Assembly: GCA_026770575.1 (NCBI GenBank)
Contig: MU657235.1
Location: forward strand, 19,430-43,245
Origin: Pelagophyceae sp. CCMP2097
Taxonomy: Eukaryota > Sar > Pelagophyceae
Reading direction: 5' to 3'
DNA length: 23,816 nt
Shown here one piece after another: positions 9,886 to 18,210 of the stretch (its first letter is position 1; each line of letters starts with the position of its first letter). The translations under genes were made by a program, and so were the position numbers. The notes under the pieces are model-generated. The model had not been told where the DNA came from. It made no database searches and saw nothing but the letters and a program-made list of their open reading frames with translations.

Positions 9886-11106
9886 TCACGCATTTTTAAT
9901 CGCAATGGAGAATGGTCGGATGCCGAGCGCGTCCGCGGCGGCGTAGACGGTGCGAATCGCGGCGGCGGCGTAGGAAACGAGCGAGAAAGTTGCAATACAG
10001 CAGCGCGTACAAGTGCCGCTAAAAAACGCGACCGAAGCTAAAAGCAGCAGCGGCGGCGTGCGCCAGGCTAAGAGTTGCGGCAGCTTGGCGACGCGCTGCA
10101 GGAGTAATCGGCGGGAGAGGTCGCCGAAAGCGCAGGTGGCACAGACTGCCAACGGGACGAAGAACGTTCGCGGCCGTCCAACGTCGGGCCGCGCCAAAGC
10201 CAAGTTCAACGCCATGGCCGCCACAAACGCGGCGAGGCCGCATAGCTGCTGTTGAAGGCCCTTTCGGCCGCCGCCCGCCGAGTCGGGAGACGATTTGGCG
10301 CCGGGGTCGGCAGCCGAGTCGGCGCCGCGGCCATTCGAAGCGCCGTCGGCGGTCAATTTGAAGAGTTCCTTGACGAGCGTGGCGCAGTTTGAGGTCATGC
10401 CAAAAACGGCGCCGACGACAACGAATCTCGCGGCGTCGGCGGAAAATTGTAAGCGAGGGTGCTCGAATGCGGCCACCGCGCAGGCGACCTGCAGCAAGAC
10501 TAAAAGCTCCTGCACATCGACCTGCTGGAAGTGCTGCCTGCCCGTGTGCACCAGCGTGAGGTTTGAAAGGTAAAAGGCAGCCGCGGCTAAAACCACGCAT
10601 GCCCAGTTGGCGGGCGATGAAACGCCCAACTTGGCCAGATCTAAGACGGCGAGCGGGATCAGGACCGTCGTGCACGCGTCGACGCCGTGGTCCACGACTT
10701 CTCCCAAAGCGGAGCCGGATTTAGTAGCGCGGGCTTGCTTGCCGTCCGAGCCGTCCAACGACTGATATAAGAACAATAAAACCGCCAGCGCCGCGTAGCC
10801 CTTTGCGCCGGCGCTTCCGTCGAGCGCGGGACTCTGGAAGACGACGATGCAGAAAGCGAGGATGATGCACGCGAGGCCGGTCACGGTGATGGCGTTCGGT
10901 GCCAACCACTTCGGGTAAACCCTTTGAGGAAGTTCGCCCCAAAACGCGTCCAGGAACCACCCTTCGAATAAAGACAGCGGCGGCGAGACGTAGGCGTAGG
11001 AGCGCACGGTTTTGCGGCAAGGTACGTCGCCGCCGGCGAGGAAGCGCAACGCCGCGTGCAACGGCGCCGCGCCGCCGCCTTCAGAACGCGGCGCGTCGAC
11101 CGCCAT
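9886..11106 (-). CDS. CDP-alcohol phosphotransferase (choline/ethanolamine phosphotransferase)
   Basis: Transfers phosphocholine or phosphoethanolamine from the CDP-alcohol to diacylglycerol, the last step of the Kennedy pathway, in the ER or Golgi membrane. The intronless 406-aa frame starts at ATG 11104-11106 and has the full family signature DG-x2-AR-x8-G-x3-D-x3-D: D121, G122, A125, R126, G135, D139 and D143, read as DGKQARATKSGSALGEVVDH. Before it, NAITVTGLACIILAFCIVVF is a membrane helix. Several more hydrophobic segments follow, giving the multi-helix topology usual for Cpt1/Ept1 proteins, with normal length (about 390-420 aa). A hydrophilic Ser/Gly/Asp loop (GASNGRGADSAADPGAKSS) interrupts the second half. 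Whether choline or ethanolamine is preferred cannot be told from sequence. Single-exon structure contrasts with most neighbours. Confidence 0.93.
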   Translation of the reverse strand: MAVDAPRSEGGGAAPLHAALRFLAGGDVPCRKTVRSYAYVSPPLSLFEGWFLDAFWGELPQRVYPKWLAPNAITVTGLACIILAFCIVVFQSPALDGSAGAKGYAALAVLLFLYQSLDGSDGKQARATKSGSALGEVVDHGVDACTTVLIPLAVLDLAKLGVSSPANWACVVLAAAAFYLSNLTLVHTGRQHFQQVDVQELLVLLQVACAVAAFEHPRLQFSADAARFVVVGAVFGMTSNCATLVKELFKLTADGASNGRGADSAADPGAKSSPDSAGGGRKGLQQQLCGLAAFVAAMALNLALARPDVGRPRTFFVPLAVCATCAFGDLSRRLLLQRVAKLPQLLAWRTPPLLLLASVAFFSGTCTRCCIATFSLVSYAAAAIRTVYAAADALGIRPFSIAIKNA

Positions 11107-11334
11107 GCCGACGCGTAAGCGGGGGACCGGGAAGGGCCGGGTTCAACGACGGCGCGCGCGCAGAGTCGTCTGATGCAAACTTGCGATCGCCGGTTTTGGT
11201 ATCTTGAAAATCCGGACCGACGACCCAACAAGGGTCCAACACCGAGCTGTGCCCTCCACCTCTAGAGTGCACACGGCGGTCCACGACGCCAGCGGAGACT
11301 CGTGGCGTGTTGTTGCGAGGGGTCTCGCAGGTTT

Positions 11335-11545
11335 ACGACGAGCGGCGATACGACTTCGACCTTCGACATAATTTCTTGCGTCGGCAAGGACGGCCGCAAG
11401 CTCAACGAGAACAACCCTGAGCCCTGCGACGCCGTCACGCTCCAAGACTCGGACGTCGGCCCCGAAGACGAAAACGCCACCGACGACGAAGATGCTTGCC
11501 TGCCTCGGCCCAAGGGGTGCATTCACAATGCATTAGATCGTCGCG
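11335..11545 (+). CDS. Orphan acidic coding-like exon or fragment
   Basis: Between the phosphotransferase and light-harvesting genes, the plus strand has a stretch with strongly GC-rich third positions. It reads FDIISCVGKDGRKLNENNPE, then a Glu/Asp-rich run (VGPEDENATDDEDACLPRP). It has no in-frame ATG at a sensible place and is preceded by a possible acceptor (GTCTCGCAG at about 11332). I do not recognise the family. It may be a terminal exon of an unrecognised plus-strand gene, or a gene remnant running into the 3' end of the light-harvesting gene. The antisense frame is also open, so the strand call rests on codon bias only. Confidence 0.35.
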
Positions 11546-11576
11546 TTGAGCTTTTTCCAAAGCGGCGCTGGGCATT

Positions 11577-12603
11577 TCAAAGTGAGGTGGCGAAGGTGAA
11601 GTCGTGCGAGAACGGCACCATCACGTCGCCGGCGTACTTCGGGAAGTCGGCGATGGCGTCGAGGAGGGGCACCGAGCCGGGAGTGGAAGACTGCGAGAGG
11701 AGCGAGAGGAGGCCAAGCATCGCGAGCCGGCCGTTGTTGATCTCCACCTGGCGGCCGCGCGTCTTCTGCGCCTCCGTCTGCGAGGAAGGGCCGCCGGGCA
11801 GCTGGAACGGGTCCCAGAGGTTGAGCGGGATCTGGCCGAACGCCTGGCCTTGGATCGGAGGGAAGTACCCGGGCTTGCCGCCCTTGGTGTAGTGCTGGTA
11901 GCCGCCCTCGGGCTGGCCCGCACCCTCGTGGTACGACTCGAGCATCCCGACGAAGATGACAATCTGCAGCTTGCCTACGGGACGGTGAGACGCCCGACGG
12001 AACGGTGGGCACAAACGCACCGTAGAGCGGGATGTTGTCCCACTGCTCCTGCGGCGTGCATCCCGCGACGTAGCCCTTGTACGGCAGAAAGGCGTGCTCG
12101 CCCGAGACGAGGGGCGTCGACTGCGCGCAGAAGCCGAGGAAGCCGGCCATGGCCACGCGGCCGTGCCTTTGAAAGAAGGCCGTCGTTTGAAACGTCGACT
12201 CGCAAGGGTCGTTTGAGGGGTCGACTCGGAGGAGTCGTTTGAGGGGTCGATCAAAGGGTCGTTTGAGGGGTCTTGGACTCACTTGATCTCGGCGTGGCGG
12301 AGGTAGCCGATGGTGGCGTCGTTTCCAATGCCCCAGAAATTATAGTCTGCTGCACCAAGCGGATCCCAAAAACCCAAGCCGCGGCCCAGCGCGTCGCCGT
12401 TGGACTCCGCAAGCGCGATGAGGTCGTCCTTGCCACTCTGGACCTTCGTCGAGGCAGACGTCGCGGCCGGAGCCACAAAGGCCGCCGCCGAGGACAGCGC
12501 GAGCGCGACGATGGTGAGCTGCCTGGGGCGCAACGGCGTCGAGGCGCGTGGGGCGCAAAGGCGTGGCCGCGGGCGGGGCGCGCGCGCGGGGGGCGACGTA
12601 CAT
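11577..12603 (-). CDS. Fucoxanthin chlorophyll a/c-type light-harvesting protein
   Basis: A plastid thylakoid antenna protein. The precursor begins LTIVALALSSAAAFVAPAAT, a signal-like segment with the AAF|VAP motif typical of bipartite targeting to complex plastids. Helix 1 has EIKHGRVAMAGFLG (the E-x2-H-x-R chlorophyll ligand motif) and helix 3 has EINNGRLAMLGLL (E-x2-N-x-R). Between them are GYVAGCTPQEQWDNIP and VIFVGMLESYHEG. Exons: 12283-12518, 12021-12166 and 11577-11974. The introns are 116 nt (GTGAGT...AAAG) and 46 nt (GTGCGT...GTAG), with matching phases. No ATG lies at the head of the signal sequence. The best solution is a two-codon first exon, ATG TAC at 12598-12603, joined by a 79-nt intron (GTCGCC...GGCAG); this first join is tentative. 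The mature part is about 260 aa, normal for the family. Confidence 0.93.
12180..12272. repeat. Tandem repeats inside a light-harvesting gene intron
   Basis: On the minus strand the first large intron is mostly made of about four units of 22-26 bp, each starting ACCCCTCAAACGAC or a close variant and often followed by a GAGTCG box. The units fill the intron from just after the donor to about 13 bases before the acceptor. Confidence 0.85.
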
Positions 12604-13368
12604 TTTTGGGGTTCTCACTCAAGATAGACGTTCAAGAAGTAGAATCTTGAGACTTCAACGTTCGGTTTGCTGGTCAGTAAACTGTCGAATCAAATCCTCC
12701 TTAAGCGATCTGTATCTGTGCCCGCGGCGAGACGGAGTGTTTTTCGCGCGCGAGGCACCGCGGGAGGGGCGCGAAGGGTGGCCGCCGGTCGCGCGCCGTC
12801 TCGTGTTATTTAGCGATTATCTGTGCACGCCGGCGGGGTTGCGCCCGGGGTAAGCCCGGGGCATGCCCGCAGCGGTCCTCGGTGTGTTCGAGCTGGGCGA
12901 CCTGCTCAAATATTCAAAACTGCGTTGTCGTGTACACTAGTCGGGCCCGATGGCCTTCTCCTACGTCGTGGGACCGAGGTGGCGCGCGTCCCACGCGTTT
13001 TCGCGCCTGAGTCGACGGTGGCGAGGCCCGTGAGGAATGAAAAGTTGCGGTATTCGAGCCCCGATGATGGAGCCCTCGCCCGCGCGAGCCGCGTACCGCG
13101 ACGGGGAGCCGACTCGAGACTCCAAAGACGGGTTCGTGGGCACCTTCCCGGCTTCGGGGGTGCATCGAAAGCGCGCATGGCGGGCGCGCGGCCCTGGCTC
13201 GGAAATGCGACTCGAGCCAAACAGCCAGCGATGGCGCGCTGTCCCGCCGGCCCCCTTTCGTCGCCCCGATAGAGCTCGAGGCCTCGCATCTCCGAGCCAG
13301 GCCGAGTCCGACGGCGAGGTCACTGCAAGCCGAGTCCCACGACATGTTCTTTATCGAGCGAGTGCCGG
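12604..13368. other. Intergenic region, no gene recognised
   Basis: This 765-bp stretch lies upstream of the light-harvesting gene and downstream of the ankyrin gene. Open frames exist on both strands but lack family-like sequence. It should hold the promoter of the light-harvesting gene, but no clear TATA box or known light-response element can be named. Confidence 0.45.
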
Positions 13369-14523
13369 TCACGGCGGCGTCAGGTGGAACGCGAGAATGG
13401 CCACAAAAGGCCCGTCCGGCAGCGCGAAGAGCTGCGTCAGGGCCGACATGAGCATCCTATGCCCCGGCTTCTTCGTCGTCGTCGTCGTCGCCGTCGTCGT
13501 CACCGTCTTCGTCGTCGTCGAGTCGAGCCAGGTCGGGCTGTCGCGCCGCCAGCGCGCCCGCAGCCGCGCGTAGTCGTGCCTCTCCGCCGCGGCGAACGCG
13601 TCCCAGCTGCCAGCCGCGCGCAGCGCCTCAAGGCAGGCGCGGAGCTCGCCGTTGATGACGCGGTGGTAATGGCCGGCGAGGTTCGTGGCCATGGCCTCGG
13701 CGGTCGGAGGCGTCGCGCCGCGGCTCGCGAGCGCGCGCACCGCGGCGACGTGGCCGGCCGTGGCGGCCTCGAAGAGGGCCGTGCCCCAGTCCTCGTCTAC
13801 GTTCACGCGGGCGCCGCTGTCAACGAGGAGCTTGATGACGGCGACGTGGTTTCCGGCCGCGGTGCCGAGGAGCACCGGCGACCCGTCCATCATCCGCGCG
13901 TTCACGTCCGCGCCCGCGGCGATGAGCAGCTCGACGACGCGGATGTGGCCCTCCTGCGCGGCGCAGAAGAGCGGCGTGGCGCCTTGCCACCTCTCGTAGG
14001 CGTCCACTTCCGCACCGCGGCCGAGCAGCGCGGCGACGGCCGCCGCGTGGCCGGCGAGGGCGGCGATGTGCAGCGGCGTCTCGCCCTGGCCCTCCGCGTC
14101 CACGTCTGCGCCGAGGTCGACGAGCGCCTCGATGGTGCCGACGTGGCCGGCCTCGGCCGCAGAGTGCAGCGGCGTGAGGCCGCACCCGTCCGGATGGTCC
14201 ATGTCGGCGCCCGCGCGGCAGAGCAAGTCGAGGACGGCGACGTGGCCGCCCCGCGCGGCGGCGTGCAGCGGCGTGGACTTATACTCCAGGTCGTCGACGT
14301 CCCCGTCCCCGCGGTGCACGTCGGCGCCCCACTTGACCAGGAGCGCGACGACGGCCAAGTGCCCCCTCTCCGCCGCCGCCGACAACGGCGTCACACCATC
14401 GTCCTCTCCCGTTTCGTCGAGGGCCGCAGCTTGCGCGATGAGCGTGCGCACGAGCTCCGCGTCCCCGGCCCGCGCCGCGGTCAACAGAGCAGGCTCGGCA
14501 GGCGAGCCCGTCGAATCGTCCAT
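13369..14523 (-). CDS. Ankyrin-repeat protein with poly-Thr tail
   Basis: An intronless 384-aa protein starting at ATG 14521-14523 (MDDSTGSPAEPALL). Eight ankyrin repeats run from about residue 12 to 275, with cores such as TPLHAAARGGHVAVLDLLCR, TPLHSAAEAGHVGTIEALVD and TPLFCAAQEGHIRVVELLIA, mostly separated by GADV-type turns. Ankyrin arrays bind proteins; the partner is unknown. A helical region (LRACLEALRAAGSWDAFAAA) follows. Then comes a Thr-rich stretch (residues 336-350) encoded by an ACG/GTC-type trinucleotide run, and a C-terminus LFALPDGPFVAILAFHL. This layout (ankyrins, charged helix, low-complexity linker, ALPD motif) looks like a lineage-expanded family. The gene is head-to-head with the WD40 gene starting 210 bp away. 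Confidence 0.88.
   Translation of the reverse strand: MDDSTGSPAEPALLTAARAGDAELVRTLIAQAAALDETGEDDGVTPLSAAAERGHLAVVALLVKWGADVHRGDGDVDDLEYKSTPLHAAARGGHVAVLDLLCRAGADMDHPDGCGLTPLHSAAEAGHVGTIEALVDLGADVDAEGQGETPLHIAALAGHAAAVAALLGRGAEVDAYERWQGATPLFCAAQEGHIRVVELLIAAGADVNARMMDGSPVLLGTAAGNHVAVIKLLVDSGARVNVDEDWGTALFEAATAGHVAAVRALASRGATPPTAEAMATNLAGHYHRVINGELRACLEALRAAGSWDAFAAAERHDYARLRARWRRDSPTWLDSTTTKTVTTTATTTTTKKPGHRMLMSALTQLFALPDGPFVAILAFHLTPP
13470..13521. repeat. CGT/ACG trinucleotide run in ankyrin gene
   Basis: An interrupted (GTC)n run on plus encodes a Thr-rich tract on minus. It is microsatellite-like and likely variable in length without breaking the frame. Confidence 0.8.
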
Positions 14524-14733
14524 CCGACGCTATAAACGAAAGACGAAACGAAAGACGAATATCGCTATAAATAAAAATCTAAAAGTAACTTTTAAAAAGT
14601 CGCCTGTCGCGGCCGGCGCCCGATCTTCCGGCGTTCCGCGCTGCCGCGGGCAAGAAGGGTGGGGCCCAGAGCGCGCGCCCCGACGCTCGCCCGCCTTCCT
14701 TGAGTCTTGGCGGTGGGCCTCCGTCGGGCCGGC
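14524..14733. promoter_or_regulatory. Shared upstream region of divergent ankyrin and WD40 genes
   Basis: 210 bp separate two divergent start codons. The left half (14524-14600) is strikingly AT-rich for this window, with AAAGACGAAACGAAAGACG as a direct repeat, then TATAAATAAAAATCTAAAAG. A bidirectional promoter is a reasonable inference; no specific factor site is recognised. Confidence 0.45.
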
Positions 14734-15158
14734 ATGGCGGAGGAGGAGGGCGAGGCCGAAGCGGCGCCGACGCGCGCGACGATGGCCGCCCGCGAAGCCT
14801 CGCGTCACGTCAAGGTGCCACCAGCCGCCGGTGCCGCGCCGGCGCTCGCGGTGTTCGAACTGCGCGAACTGCTCACGCCCATCCTGTGCCTGGCGGCTTC
14901 GCCCAACGGCCTCCTCGTCACGAAACGCATCGCTCGAAATTCGCGAGCCGTGGCGCCGACTCTGCGCAGACTCGTCGGGTCGTGACGGCAAGCCTCGACC
15001 AAACGGTGCGGCTCTGGGACGCCGAGACGGGCGCGCTCCAGAAGATGCTCGAGGGGCACACAGGTGGCGTCCGGAGCTGCGCGTTCTCGCCCGACGGCGA
15101 GCGCGTTTTCACGGGGAGCGACGACGGGACGGCGCGGCTCTGGAGCGTCGTCTTCTGA
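14734..15158 (+). CDS. Small WD40-repeat protein (two exons)
   Basis: Exon 1, 14734-14916, begins MAEEEGEAEAAP and ends in LCLAASPNGLL, the middle of a WD40 blade. Exon 2, 14970-15158, starts RRVVTASLDQTVRLWDAETG, which completes that blade, and adds SCAFSPDGERVFTGSDDG and TARLWSVVF before TGA. The 53-nt intron (GTCACG...CGCAG) is in phase 0 on both sides. The donor is weak, but the joined product is exactly WD40-like. At 123 aa with about one and a half blades it is far too short for a seven-blade propeller, so it may be a fragment of a larger ancestral gene, or may pair with other blades. Function unknown. Confidence 0.7.
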
Positions 15159-15309
15159 CGGACGTGGTGCTCCTCTGCCACAGGGAATCGGCGCAAAATA
15201 TTTTAAGGGAGTCGGCGACGGCACCCTCGCGAGCCTTTGACCGAGGCCCGGGCTCACGTGGCCGCCTTTTTGGATGCGGACCCTCTGGCGTTGGAGGATG
15301 CCGAGGGGA

Positions 15310-15323
15310 GGGGGGGGGGGGGG
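15310..15323. repeat. 14-base G run between convergent genes
   Basis: An uninterrupted run of 14 G, preceded by another G4 block, lies between the WD40 stop at 15158 (plus) and the RAP gene stop at 15338 (minus). It can form a G-quadruplex and is placed where two transcripts converge. Confidence 0.85.
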
Positions 15324-15337
15324 TGTTAAAAGTAAAC

Positions 15338-17722
15338 TTATCGACTCGACGCCGAGGGCGCTTCTGCGTCATCTGCGAGCCTCTGGACGAGCGCCTGCTT
15401 GAGGCCCGACTGCGAAAGGCCGCGCTCCTTGAGGAGCGCCTTGAGGGCCTTGACCGTCAGCCGCGACAACGCCACCGCGCCGGACCCGCGGCTCGCAGCC
15501 TCGCTTTTATTCGCCGGCGCGTCGCCGCAGTCCGCCGCCTCGACGGCGCCTCGACTCGGACCGGGCGCGTCGCCGCAGTCCGCCGCCTCGACGGCGCCCT
15601 GACTCGGACCGAACGCTGCAAGCACGTTGCGTAGGTACGCTTCTTTTTGGGCGCCCGAAGATTGCTGCATCCATTTAAAGTACGGCACGCGGACCAGCTT
15701 CCAACCCAAACTGCCGAGCAATCGCTCCTTGAATTTCGACGCGCCGTCGAGCACGCGCGTCGGATCCACAGAGCCCGCGAGATAATGCGTCGGGCCGTCG
15801 AACTCGACGGCGATCTTTGAAGCCGGCTGCGCCATGTCGAGGCTGATGCCCTCGGCGGTGACGTGCTCATACTCGTGCGCCCAGCCGATGCGAGCGAGCA
15901 CCTTTGAGACCTCGCGCTGCGATCGAGATGGCTTCGGCTCTTGACGAATATAAGCTTCACGGAGCGCGGCCCCGTGTCGACTCAGAAGCAAAGACAATGG
16001 GTGCTGCGAAGCCTCTATTCGGAGATGAATGTAGACTTGGTGCATCTGAGACAGCTCGCTGAGACTGAACTCGTCCATCTTCGCTTCGATGCTCAAAGCC
16101 ATCACCTCGAACAGCGCCGGCGCCGCGACTCCTGCCGTCGAATAAGCCCACACGGTGTTCGCGAGCGCTTGTGGAGTGAACGTCGCGATATTCTTCGAGG
16201 ATTCGGAAGCGACCGCCTCGAACAGCGCCGGCGCATCGATGCCAGCCGTCGAATAAGCCCACACCATGTTTGCAAGCTCTTGCGACTCGAACGTAGCGAT
16301 CTTATTTGGTGCCTCTGCGGCGACGGCCTCGAACAGCGCCGGCGCCGCGACGCCCGCCGTCGCGTAAGCCCACACGGTGTTCGCGAGCGCTTGCGACCCG
16401 AACGTCGCGATCTTCTTTGATGCTTCTGCGGCAATCCCCACGAAGAGCGCCGGCGCCTCGACTCCCGCCGTCGCATAGGCCCATACGGTGTTCGCCAGCG
16501 CTTGCGAGGTGAAAGCCGCGATCTTCTTTGGTGCTTCTGCGGCGACCGCTTCAAATAGCGCCGGTGCCGAGACTCTCATTGTTGAGTAAGCCCACACAAT
16601 GTTCGCGAGCTCTTGCGAATTGAACATCGTGATCCTCTTTGATGCTTCTGCTGCGACGGCCTCGAACAGCGCCGGCGCCTCGACTCCTGCCGTTGCATAG
16701 GCCCACACGGTGTTCGCGAGCGCTTGCGGGCTGAACGTCGCGATTTTCTTTAATGCTTCGGCAGCGACCGCCTCGAACAGCGCCGGCGCCGCGACGCCCG
16801 CCGTCGCAAAAGCCCACACGCTGTTCGCGAGGTCTTGTGAATTAAACGCAACGATATTCTTTGGTGCTTCCGCAGCGACCGCCTCGAACAGCGCCAGCGC
16901 CTCGACGCCCGCCGTCGCATAAGCCCACGCGGTGTTTGCGAGGTCTTGCGGGTTGAACGTCGCGATCTTCTTTGATGACTCTGCGGCGACAGCCTCGAAC
17001 AGCGCCGGCGCCGCGACGCCCGCCGTCGCATAGGCCCACACGGTGTTTGCGAGGTTTTGCGGAGTGAACGTCGCGATCTTCTTTGGTGCCTCCGCGGCGA
17101 CGGCCTCGAACAGCGCCGGCGCCTCGACGTCGCCAATCTTGGCAATGCCCCAACACGCATTCGCGAGGTGCCGAGATTCCCACTGTTTGGAATCGTTGAT
17201 GATGCTCGAAGTCGCGCGGTCCACCAGCTTGCGCAGGCGCGGCGCGGATGACTTTTCGAATGAACGGCTAAATTTTCCGAGGCGGTGCAGCGCCGTCGCG
17301 AAGCTGACATGGTCGAAATCGGCGGTCTTGTCTTCGAAGAGCTTTAAAACGTCGGCGGCGGTCGCGGTCGCACCGAGCTGCTTGTTGAGCGCGATGGACG
17401 ATGCTTTGCCATCAGAAGTGATTTGGAGCTTCACCGCCATCTTGCGGCCGCCCAGCACCGCGCCGTCCATGGCGCGGCACGCGGCGTCGATCTCCGTCGC
17501 CTGGATGGTCACAAAGGCGAATCCTCGCGGTTGGCCCGCACCGTCCACGGGGACGCGGACGCCCCGCACGGCGCACGCGGCTGCAAACGCGGTGCGCACT
17601 TGGGCGGCCGTGGCGCCAGAGGGCAGGTTGCGCACGAAGAGCTCCGCTTCGGCCGGCTGCACGCGGGTGGCGAAGCGACGCGGCACCAAGCGAGCCAGCG
17701 TCGCGCGCCGCAACTCGTTCAT
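15338..17722 (-). CDS. RRM - 37-aa repeat (HPR/OPR-like) - RAP - SAP protein
   Basis: A 794-aa intronless frame, very likely an organellar RNA-binding protein. The start chosen is ATG 17720-17722 (MNELRRATLARLVPRRFATR), because the Arg-rich, acid-free head looks like a transit peptide; the upstream frame has only a GTG. An RRM spans about 24-102, with RNP2 LFVRNLP (28-34) and RNP1 RGFAFVTI (66-73). After a helical linker come nine full 37-aa repeats at about 199-531 plus partial ones on each side, consensus APALFEAVAAEAPKKIA then LANTVWAYATAG. These match the heptatricopeptide (HPR) class found in apicomplexan and algal RAP proteins. The RAP domain is at about 625-700 (KIAVEFDGPTHYL, LGWKLVRVPYFKW). 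A duplicated 16-aa linker follows, then a SAP-like motif (LTVKALKALLKERGLSQSGL). RAP and HPR proteins act in mitochondrial or plastid RNA stability and translation; the exact target is unknown. Confidence 0.9.
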   Translation of the reverse strand: MNELRRATLARLVPRRFATRVQPAEAELFVRNLPSGATAAQVRTAFAAACAVRGVRVPVDGAGQPRGFAFVTIQATEIDAACRAMDGAVLGGRKMAVKLQITSDGKASSIALNKQLGATATAADVLKLFEDKTADFDHVSFATALHRLGKFSRSFEKSSAPRLRKLVDRATSSIINDSKQWESRHLANACWGIAKIGDVEAPALFEAVAAEAPKKIATFTPQNLANTVWAYATAGVAAPALFEAVAAESSKKIATFNPQDLANTAWAYATAGVEALALFEAVAAEAPKNIVAFNSQDLANSVWAFATAGVAAPALFEAVAAEALKKIATFSPQALANTVWAYATAGVEAPALFEAVAAEASKRITMFNSQELANIVWAYSTMRVSAPALFEAVAAEAPKKIAAFTSQALANTVWAYATAGVEAPALFVGIAAEASKKIATFGSQALANTVWAYATAGVAAPALFEAVAAEAPNKIATFESQELANMVWAYSTAGIDAPALFEAVASESSKNIATFTPQALANTVWAYSTAGVAAPALFEVMALSIEAKMDEFSLSELSQMHQVYIHLRIEASQHPLSLLLSRHGAALREAYIRQEPKPSRSQREVSKVLARIGWAHEYEHVTAEGISLDMAQPASKIAVEFDGPTHYLAGSVDPTRVLDGASKFKERLLGSLGWKLVRVPYFKWMQQSSGAQKEAYLRNVLAAFGPSQGAVEAADCGDAPGPSRGAVEAADCGDAPANKSEAASRGSGAVALSRLTVKALKALLKERGLSQSGLKQALVQRLADDAEAPSASSR
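15516..15611. repeat. 48-bp in-frame tandem duplication in the RAP gene
   Basis: Bases 15516-15563 recur at 15564-15611. On minus they encode two copies of the 16-residue linker GPSxGAVEAADCGDAP between the RAP domain and the SAP-like motif. Confidence 0.9.
16130..17128. repeat. 111-bp coding repeat array (nine units)
   Basis: Nine head-to-tail units of 111 bp encode the 37-aa repeats of the RAP gene. The units are highly alike at DNA level, for example GCGCCGGCGCC-type blocks followed by CCACACGGTGTTCGCGAG in many units. This suggests recent duplication or gene conversion. Confidence 0.88.
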
Positions 17723-17958
17723 GCCGCCCTCTTCGGCCGGCAAGGAACGCCGATGAAGAGACTCCGAGGCCCAGGCCTGCCTCCGGAGCCAACCGAGCGA
17801 GCGCTCGCCTGAGCTCACCTCGAGGCCTCGAGAGAGCGCGCCGTCGCCAAAATGAGCCGAGTCCGAACCGCGGAACCACTGCGGAACCGCGGATCTGCAC
17901 GCGCCTCAGACTAGGCCCTCCGGTCGACAGCAAACGTTTAAACGCATCGTGCGAGCAA
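17723..17958. promoter_or_regulatory. Upstream region of the RAP gene, possible 5' UTR intron
   Basis: On the minus strand a consensus-like donor (CTCGAG|GTGAGCTCAGG near 17815) lies about 95 nt above the ATG, so a short 5' UTR intron is possible. No other element is recognised. Confidence 0.3.
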
Positions 17959-18120
17959 TGACACGACGGCGCGGCTCTGGGACGCCGAGACGGCCGCGAC
18001 GCAAACGATGCTGCAAGGGTCTCCCAGCGTCGTCTGGAGCTGCGCGCTCTCTCCCGACGGCGCATCGCGACGGTGAAGCGAGGACGGCGAGGGGCGGCTC
18101 TGGGATTCTGGGTGCAGTCG
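17959..18120 (+). pseudogene. WD40-repeat remnant
   Basis: The plus strand reads TARLWDAETAATQTMLQG, then VVWSCALSPDGASRR and an in-frame TGA, after which SEDGEGRLWDSG continues the WD40 pattern. About 28 of 30 bases around CGGCTCTGGGACGCCGAGAC match the small WD40 gene at about 15006-15035. There is no start codon in frame and one blade is broken by the stop, so this is a degraded fragment. It lies on the opposite side of the RAP gene from its relative. Confidence 0.7.
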
Positions 18121-18210
18121 GACCCGCGGTGTTGTTGACTCGTCATGGATGTGCGTGCTTCGCCGCGAGTCGAAAGGGTCTCCGGCGGCGGTGTAAGTTG
18201 AGGCTGTGAA

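Noticed and set aside
11533..12282. Alternative minus frames over the light-harvesting gene
   Set aside because: They run through the repeat-filled intron and switch out of the antenna-protein frame; the spliced three-exon model explains all family motifs.
12906..13372. Open frames on minus upstream of the light-harvesting gene
   Set aside because: No family pattern, mixed codon bias and poor start context; likely composition shadows.
13384..14535. Long plus-strand open frame opposite the ankyrin gene
   Set aside because: It is the antisense shadow of a GC-rich coding region; translation is Arg/Gly/Ala-rich without any family pattern, while the minus frame shows eight clear ankyrin repeats.
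14066..15634. 522-codon plus-strand open frame
   Set aside because: Crosses the ankyrin gene, the promoter region, the WD40 gene and the RAP 3' end in an unrelated frame; Ser/Arg/Pro-rich composition only.
16130..17128. Regular 111-bp repeats as a CRISPR array
   Set aside because: There are no spacers; the units are contiguous, in frame and encode 37-aa repeats in a eukaryotic gene.
15957..17310. Several minus and plus frames over the repeat array
   Set aside because: Out-of-frame readings of the 111-bp coding repeats of the RAP gene, hence their own apparent repeats.
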